From assembly GCA_035578155.1 (NCBI GenBank), contig JAPWDM010000008.1, positions 21,600,598-21,664,597 of the forward strand: a stretch of 64,000 nt of DNA. Direction: 5' to 3'. Of the stretch, positions 55,668 through 64,000 are shown one piece after another. This DNA comes from Brachynemurus nebulosus (lineage: Eukaryota; Arthropoda; Insecta; Neuroptera; Myrmeleontidae). Position numbers and translations under genes: made by a program. The notes beneath the pieces are model-generated. The model had not been told where the DNA came from. It did not search any database and saw only the letters and a list, made by a program, of their open reading frames with translations. Positions within the stretch are counted from its first letter, which is position 1, and each line of letters begins with the position of its first letter.

Positions 55668-56436
55668 AGGAAAAGTATAAAAAATTGTCCATTTTATAGA
55701 TAGTGCAGTGTGACGATCCGAAAATCCAATGTCATGTTGGCGGACATCCTAGCGCCGGTAATAAACCACCGAATCCAAAAACAAAAAAGATTTATAAAAT
55801 ATATGAAGAGTACCGGCACCTCTACCTATAATATCAATAAATTGCTGAAAGAAAAAAAAATGGCGGATGTTTGAACTTTTGATTACGATTTTTATCTTAT
55901 TTTTCGCTCTTTAAAGTAAACTTAAAAATAAAAAAAATATTGCAAGTGTATCGAACTTAGGTAGAGGTGCCGAAGAATTGAATTATCTTTAAAATAAAAA
56001 ATTAAAAACAAGGATCCATCGAATAGTTTTTGAGTTATCGTGTCCGCCAGTTCCAAAAATATAGTTCCGAGATATTATAAAATATATATAAAGAAACGTA
56101 TTTTCAAAATTTTATATTTAATACTCATTATTGCGTGAACTACGTTTTTTGATTTTTTTTTTTTTTTTTATAGAAAGCTGGATTCGGTTAATGTGCAAGA
56201 GTCTTGTTTTTAAATTATTTTCAGTAAAATCACTTTGGGAACATATTCTGCACATAATTTGCTATCAGTTTCAAAAAAAAAAAAAATCGATTTTTTTTAT
56301 CAAATCTCAAGTAAACCTTCCCTTAAATTACTTTCAGCAAAATCACTTTGGGAACATATTCTACACATAATTAGCTACCAATTTCTGCAAAAAAAAAAAA
56401 TCGATTTTTGTTAACGACTCTCAAGTAAACCTCCCC
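55521..56436. mobile_element. TTAA-flanked element with GGGGAGGTTTACT ends
   Basis: GGGGAGGTTTACTCGAGAGTC at the left and GACTCTCAAGTAAACCTCCCC at the right, both flanked by TTAA. The last 112 bp is duplicated in tandem (about 56213-56325 and 56326-56436; shared AAAATCACTTTGGGAACATA). It contains an A26 run at 55637-55662. TTAA targets occur in piggyBac and Kolobok; I cannot decide between them. Confidence 0.7.
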
Positions 56437-56628
56437 TTAATATTTTTCATACTTCCGTAATTTGTACTATTTACTGAAACTGGAACATATTTGTCCCATG
56501 CTCAAAATTTATATAAAAATATATTAGGTAATTATAAATTGTCATTTATATGTTTAAATAGGCCCTAATAAACAGTTTTAAACAATTTTTTGTCACTTTC
56601 CCTACGCTTATGTGCGTGAAGGGGTTAA

Positions 56629-58154
56629 AACATTTAAATTAAGTAAACGATTAACACAAACACGAATTTGAAAAGATATGAAAAAATTCATATTTTTAGA
56701 AAAACCGTCGAAATGTAATATCTGTTAAAAAAAATAATTTTATTTTAGATATTTTGTTGTGTAATAGTATATTACATGATTGAGGTTTTAAGTTGTATAT
56801 TACACACGAACGAAAAAGTTACGTAATCGCGCGAGCGTGTAATATGTCTTACAACCGAGTTACGTACTATATCTACGACTAACATGAAATTCACAATGAA
56901 CGATAAAAATTTGATACAAATGCAATACATTAAAATTATGTAGAATTTGAAAATTAAAAACAAATGTAAACATTCAGTTGCTAGATAAAATTTGTGTACA
57001 GATTCTAATATAGAGAACCTGCGTGGTCTTTGAATTACGACAGTAGCTTTCATGGTGGCTATATTTAACATATTTTACCGGAAAGAGTTTAATGTAAGTA
57101 ATCTATTTTGAATTTAAGAATTTGACATATTTTTATGAAAAATGTCAAATAGCAAATAAAATTATTATAAAAAGTGGTTTTTGAGATGTCCAAGTGGGTG
57201 ATTTATGTGATTCTTGTTATAAAAAAGAAAAAAAAAATTGTGTCAAAATGGCCATATAATATATGACTTTCAAGAAGTACAATATAGCGGTGTACAAAGT
57301 ATCATAACAGTCAGTTATGCGACAAACAAATATAAAACTTCAATGTAACTATTAAAGTAAGTGGTTATTTATGCATTTTTTAAAAAAATTTTATTTAAAT
57401 TTTTAATAATAAATAAATATTTATCTGAGCAGTTACAATGTTGCATTGGACAATTTATCTGTTGTATGTATTTAAAACAACAACAATAACTTGTAAAAAA
57501 CTTATAAATTGACTTATAGAGACGTCACTAGTGACAATGGTGACAATGCAGGTTCTCTATACTTACTTTATTTAACATTTATATTTATATATTCAAATTA
57601 TAAATATTAAAAAGTAATAATTAATAAAAGCCACTGGTCTTTATGCAGGTTCTCTGTACAATATAATAATTAGTAAAAGTGTAGTAACCTGTGATATTTT
57701 ACGTATCCATGCGTATAAAGAGCCATTTTTTGTACAGCTGTATGTAAAAACATAGCTTACCTAGATAGTATTTTGTACAATAAACATGCAATTTCATGTT
57801 AGTCGTGGATAAAAGTAATCGATATAATTATGTATGTGTAGCATGTACGTATAAAATTTATCACAATAAATTTTTATTTTTTATATTTGATTAATTTTGT
57901 TTTGTAATAAAACCCTAACTTGATTTTCAAAAAAGAGAACCTGCGTGATCTTTGAATTACGACACTAGCCGTTCATGGTGGCTGTACTTAGCATTTTTTT
58001 TTATACGAAAGAATTGGCGGTTTAGTGTATGTAGGCTATTTTGAATTTAAAAGTTTTCATATTTTTATGACAACTGTCAAGTGGCAAATACAATTATTAC
58101 AAAAAGCGGTTTTAGAGATGCCCAAATGGCTGATTGGTCGCAATGCTAAATATA

Positions 58155-58162
<8 letters not shown>
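56629..58162 (+). repeat. Duplicated downstream block of copy 7
   Basis: Aligned with 46556-48210. It contains two copies of the block with GAGAACCTGCGTG and CATGGTGGCT (57005-57195 and 57930-58130) and inverted segments CTACGACTAACATGAAATT and AATTTCATGTTAGTCG. No gene or convincing ORF. Confidence 0.6.

Positions 58163-58229
<67 letters not shown>
58163..58229. repeat. (TA)n microsatellite, left part
   Basis: AT dinucleotide run, split from the run at 58948-58990 by a TIR element. Confidence 0.98.
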
Positions 58230-59072
<843 letters not shown>

Positions 59073-60071
59073 CCGCACGATAACTCTTGAACGAAATGTC
59101 CTACTTTTACAAAATTTGGTGAAAATTGGAAGTAAATTTGGTGGAAGTCCCAAAATCTTGGATGAGTTCTTTAGCCAGACACGTCGGATGTCAGGAACAT
59201 GGTTTTTGTTCTTGCAAAAAATTAGTTTTTCGCCAAAATTTCCACTTATTCAAAAATTTTTGCGAAATTTTTTACAGCATTTAAAAGAGGAGAAAAAATT
59301 ACATAAAAAAGGACTTTAAACTATTCTTCTATGTCAGCTAGTTTCCGAGAAAAACTAATTTTTATAAGCGGAAATTCGCTATATTATACAGGATGCTGCG
59401 ACAGGGGTATTTTATTTTTTCAGATTCACACTTACAGCACTTTCGCTTATAAGCAATGTTAGTTATAGAAATGCAGACGAGGAAAATGACATTTTCATAA
59501 GTGTTTCAATATTCTCACTTATTGGCATCTTTGGGGGTAAAAATTACTAGATCTGACAATTAATTATTTTTAGTTAGAGTTTTTCCGCTTACCAAGGTTC
59601 GACTGTAATAAATACGGGAGTACTCAGGCAATTATCTCAGACTAGGGTATTCATCATGTAAACGATGTAAACTGCAGGACCGTACAGAAAAATGGCGGGC
59701 CCCGAGAATAAAGGACTTTTCTTCAAAATTTCTCCCCGAAAAAATAAATGACGAACAGAAAAAAATTTTTTACTTTTTCTCGGACCCCTACCGACCGCTA
59801 CGGGCCTCCTCTCCGGCTCAAGTCCCGGGACTACAACCCCGACTATCCCAATCTCTCGTCGGGCCTGAAACCGTAGTTTTTTTGTCTTACAAAACGCTAA
59901 CAGTACCACGTTTTCCCCTCTTCATAATCAAATAGGATAAGTTGGACTAGGAGGTTTCAAAGTCGGACAGAAATAAAATTCTCTTAAGATTCATTTATTC
60001 ATAACAAAAAATTGAAAAATTGATCTAATTTTTTTAATTTAAAATAAAAAATTATATTTATTTTTACAATA
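59073..60071. other. Unassigned sequence with a G+C-rich stretch
   Basis: 59073-59600 begins GTCCGCACGATAACTCTTGA, resembling repeat-derived sequence often found beside GT microsatellites; no gene. 59680-59880 is unusually G+C-rich for the window (CCGACCGCTACGGGCCTCC). It has a 90-codon minus-strand frame without recognisable domains, which I do not call as a gene. Confidence 0.35.
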
Positions 60072-60233
60072 CTACGCTTTACTTGATTTATCCAAATTTC
60101 GGATAACATTACTAGCCGGTCCCTGTAAAACTTTACGTGATAAACGCATCAGTCCAGATACTGGATCTCTTCCGAAATATTTTACTTGAATTTCATCGCC
60201 AACTTGTAGTCCCAATGCAGAGGGATGATTTAC
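60072..60233 (-). CDS. PNPT1: Polynucleotide phosphorylase, last coding exon (S1 domain end)
   Basis: Minus-strand exon after a TTTTTTAG acceptor, phase 0, 53 codons, ending TAG. Reads [20 protein letters not shown], then [19 protein letters not shown], then [13 protein letters not shown]. This matches the C-terminal S1 RNA-binding domain of animal mitochondrial PNPase (the family has [20 protein letters not shown]). PNPase degrades RNA 3' to 5' by phosphorolysis in mitochondria. The other 650 or so residues are not seen in the 1.7 kb before the Arf gene. Either the gene continues beyond the window with Arf inside an intron, or this is an isolated fragment. The exon itself is open and looks functional. 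Confidence 0.85.
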   Translation of the reverse strand, partial: VNHPSALGLQVGDEIQVKYFGRDPVSGLMRLSRKVLQGPASNVIRNLDKSSKA

Positions 60234-62544
<2,311 letters not shown>

Positions 62545-62655
62545 GTTTATTTTTTTATTAATTATTAATTGTAATTAAATTTAATTAAAATATTAGTGAG
62601 GTTTAATATTGTTTTAAGATGTATGAAAGCGAATTTTTGAATAAAATTAATTCTT

Positions 62656-62835
62656 TTATGATAAATCGACTGTTGCTTGCATTTCATCGTTCCTCAGAAA
62701 GGATATCTTAGTTTTAAGTAGCCCCAGAATTGTAACAGCATTTTTGCCGTCATGGAAATATAAAATTTCTTCGAAAAAATCGACGAAACTACCAGTCTCG
62801 AAACTAAGCGAAAATTTTCCTCGCTTCTCTGGCAT
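62656..62835 (-). CDS. Unrecognised 59-codon ORF
   Basis: ATG to TAA on the minus strand, reading MPEKRGKFSLSFETGSFVDF, then FEEILYFHDGKNAV, then TILGLLKTK. The stretch SFETG...GKNAV...KTK is spaced like the start of the first RNase PH domain in PNPases (SFETGK...GDTAV...KTK), but identity by eye is only about a quarter. It lies on the same strand as the PNPT1 exon, but just after Arf, with no exons between. Could be chance, a diverged fragment, or a repeat-derived frame. Confidence 0.2.
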   Translation of the reverse strand: MPEKRGKFSLSFETGSFVDFFEEILYFHDGKNAVTILGLLKTKISFLRNDEMQATVDLS

Positions 62836-64000
62836 TTTTAGGTCGAGTTACACTTTATGGGGAATTGTTAATAGGATGTAATCTGTATTTTCTAGCTAGA
62901 AGAATTATTTTAGGTATTTTGTGAAATGGGTTGTTGTCAACTGGGCCTTTAAGGATGTATACCATAAAAAGATTCCGTAGGAATCACTTGAGTCTGAATT
63001 ATGTTAAACAATAGACAATTCTGTACCGATTAAGAAAGAATTAAACGAAATAATCGTATGTTATTTGTACCGGAAGTAGATCCACTGCGGATGAATTTAC
63101 AAAATTCATCATATTTTACTGAATTACACCGACAGAAAAGCCAAGGTTACTTTTTAATGCCAAAAGTAACCGGTCCTACCGGGGTTTTTTCCCATGAAAA
63201 TTAGAAGTGGAAATTTTTGCAATTCTAGGGCTAAAATACATACTTTAGTTCCTCAAATTGAGAGTTAAGTGTCATCACTTTTAGTCTCAAGGGATTAAAG
63301 ATATTTTTACTTCCGCTTTTAAGCCAGTTAGCAAGCAAAATATAGAGCATCACGAATCAGCAAACGAAAATTTATTAACTTAAATTAAATAGCGTTTCTA
63401 GATAATGTATTAATTTATTAAAATAATAAACAAATTCAAACTTTTTAAATAAAGAAAAACACTACCGGGCGCCCGGAATGGTAATTAAGAAATTATATTG
63501 CATACTTGACATAAGAGCTAAAACGTGACAAACTGACCAAAACACATATTACATTTCTTTTATCAAAATTTAAATCCACTTGTTTGGGTACAAGTCAAGT
63601 AGTACAATATAATAATTATATGACATCCACTTAGTCCACAAGATGACCGTCTTGGTCTGATCGGTCCTTTGTTCACTTTTGGCGACGTAAAAATTCTCAC
63701 TCAAGCTTCTTGTGGTAAAATTAGAACTAGTATCAAATAAAAATATACGTATACGTGTAATTGGTAATCAATTAAACATATACAAACATTTTTACTTGAT
63801 CCAACTTCTAATTTAAAAAACCAGAAGCGCTCGCATAATCTTTGCGTCGCCAATATTGTATTGTCAAATTTGATTAATTTAACCAAAATATACTTGATGT
63901 TATATTATTTTATACAATTTAAATTGCAAAAAATAATGTACATGCCACGGTAATAGAGATGAACAAAATACTCAATAATTACCCAAATAGGAATATTCCC
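62836..64000. other. No recognised gene
   Basis: A+T-rich. There is a + strand open stretch near 63070-63200 (VPEVDPLRMNLQNSSYF and on) without a known domain, and a palindrome CCGGGCGCCCGG at 63465-63476. Nothing that I can name. Confidence 0.4.

Larger units (their letters stand above)
54644..56624. mobile_element. TTAA-inserting (piggyBac-like) element hosting two others
   Basis: TTAA at 54640-54643 and 56625-56628; ends CCCCTTAAGGG and (inverted) CCCCTTCACGC. Copy 6 keeps the empty site (ATGTTTTAAAACATTTAAAT). Without the nested elements about 0.5 kb remains, with inverted CATATTTGTCCC and GGAACATATTTGTCCC near the two nested insertions. No transposase. Confidence 0.75.

Noticed and set aside
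59800..59840. tRNA B-box-like GGCTCAAGTCCC
   Set aside because: No A box at the right distance and no cloverleaf; chance match.
59637..59909. 90-codon minus ORF in a G+C-rich stretch
   Set aside because: No domain, Arg/Pro-rich composition follows the local G+C content, and the sequence looks repeat-derived.

Overview
This is a eukaryotic window from an A+T-rich arthropod genome, most likely an insect. The evidence is spliceosomal introns with GT/AG borders, a class II Arf gene with a 60-bp intron, one exon of mitochondrial polynucleotide phosphorylase, and a transposon set (P-element-like with THAP domain, ISL2EU, mariner, Tigger/pogo, hAT, Harbinger, piggyBac-like, Helitron-like) typical of insects. 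No species is claimed. Hemiptera would fit, but that is only an impression.

The backbone of positions 10.7-54.6 kb is a tandem array of seven paralogous single-exon C2H2 zinc-finger genes, all on the + strand (10726, 14800, 25989, 30894, 39088, 44824 and 53171). All start with a near-identical acidic N-terminus (MENKAS..., several psi-K-x-E SUMO-acceptor-type motifs), then carry 7 to 14 intact Kruppel-type fingers, and all end in the same tail, FKFDDMF. The tail and the sequence after the stop are decayed fingers, so the common ancestor was longer and was cut short by one shared frameshift. Shared downstream sequence groups copies 1-5 as one subfamily and 6-7 as another. Copies 4 and 5 are the youngest obvious pair.

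Region by region: 1-5 kb holds a MITE, an unnamed interspersed repeat and a deleted ISL2EU element (THAP transposase plus convergent SWIM/YqaJ nuclease). 5.2-6.0 kb is a deleted mariner. 6.6-9.9 kb is a nearly complete multi-exon P-element-like transposase on the minus strand. 10-54.6 kb is the zinc-finger array, whose spacers are packed with nested DNA transposons. Because the spacers are themselves duplicates, many insertions can be read against an empty copy of the same site, giving exact boundaries and target-site duplications. 54.6-56.6 kb is a three-level nest of elements after the last zinc-finger stop. 56.6-59.1 kb is duplicated flank and microsatellites. 60.1-62.5 kb holds the last exon of PNPT1 (minus) and a complete Arf gene (plus). 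The last 1.4 kb shows little.

Most unusual signals: (i) a hammerhead-ribozyme-like motif in the repeat downstream of four zinc-finger genes; (ii) two related TA-inserting elements with GGGTTGGSCGGGGTAA ends and reiterated terminal motifs, not a family I can name; (iii) fossil fingers and a shared truncating frameshift in the zinc-finger family; (iv) a 3.3-kb hAT-type element that is mostly one long inverted repeat; (v) four of four transposase frameshifts are one base short at A/T homopolymers, so some apparent pseudogenes may be consensus errors.
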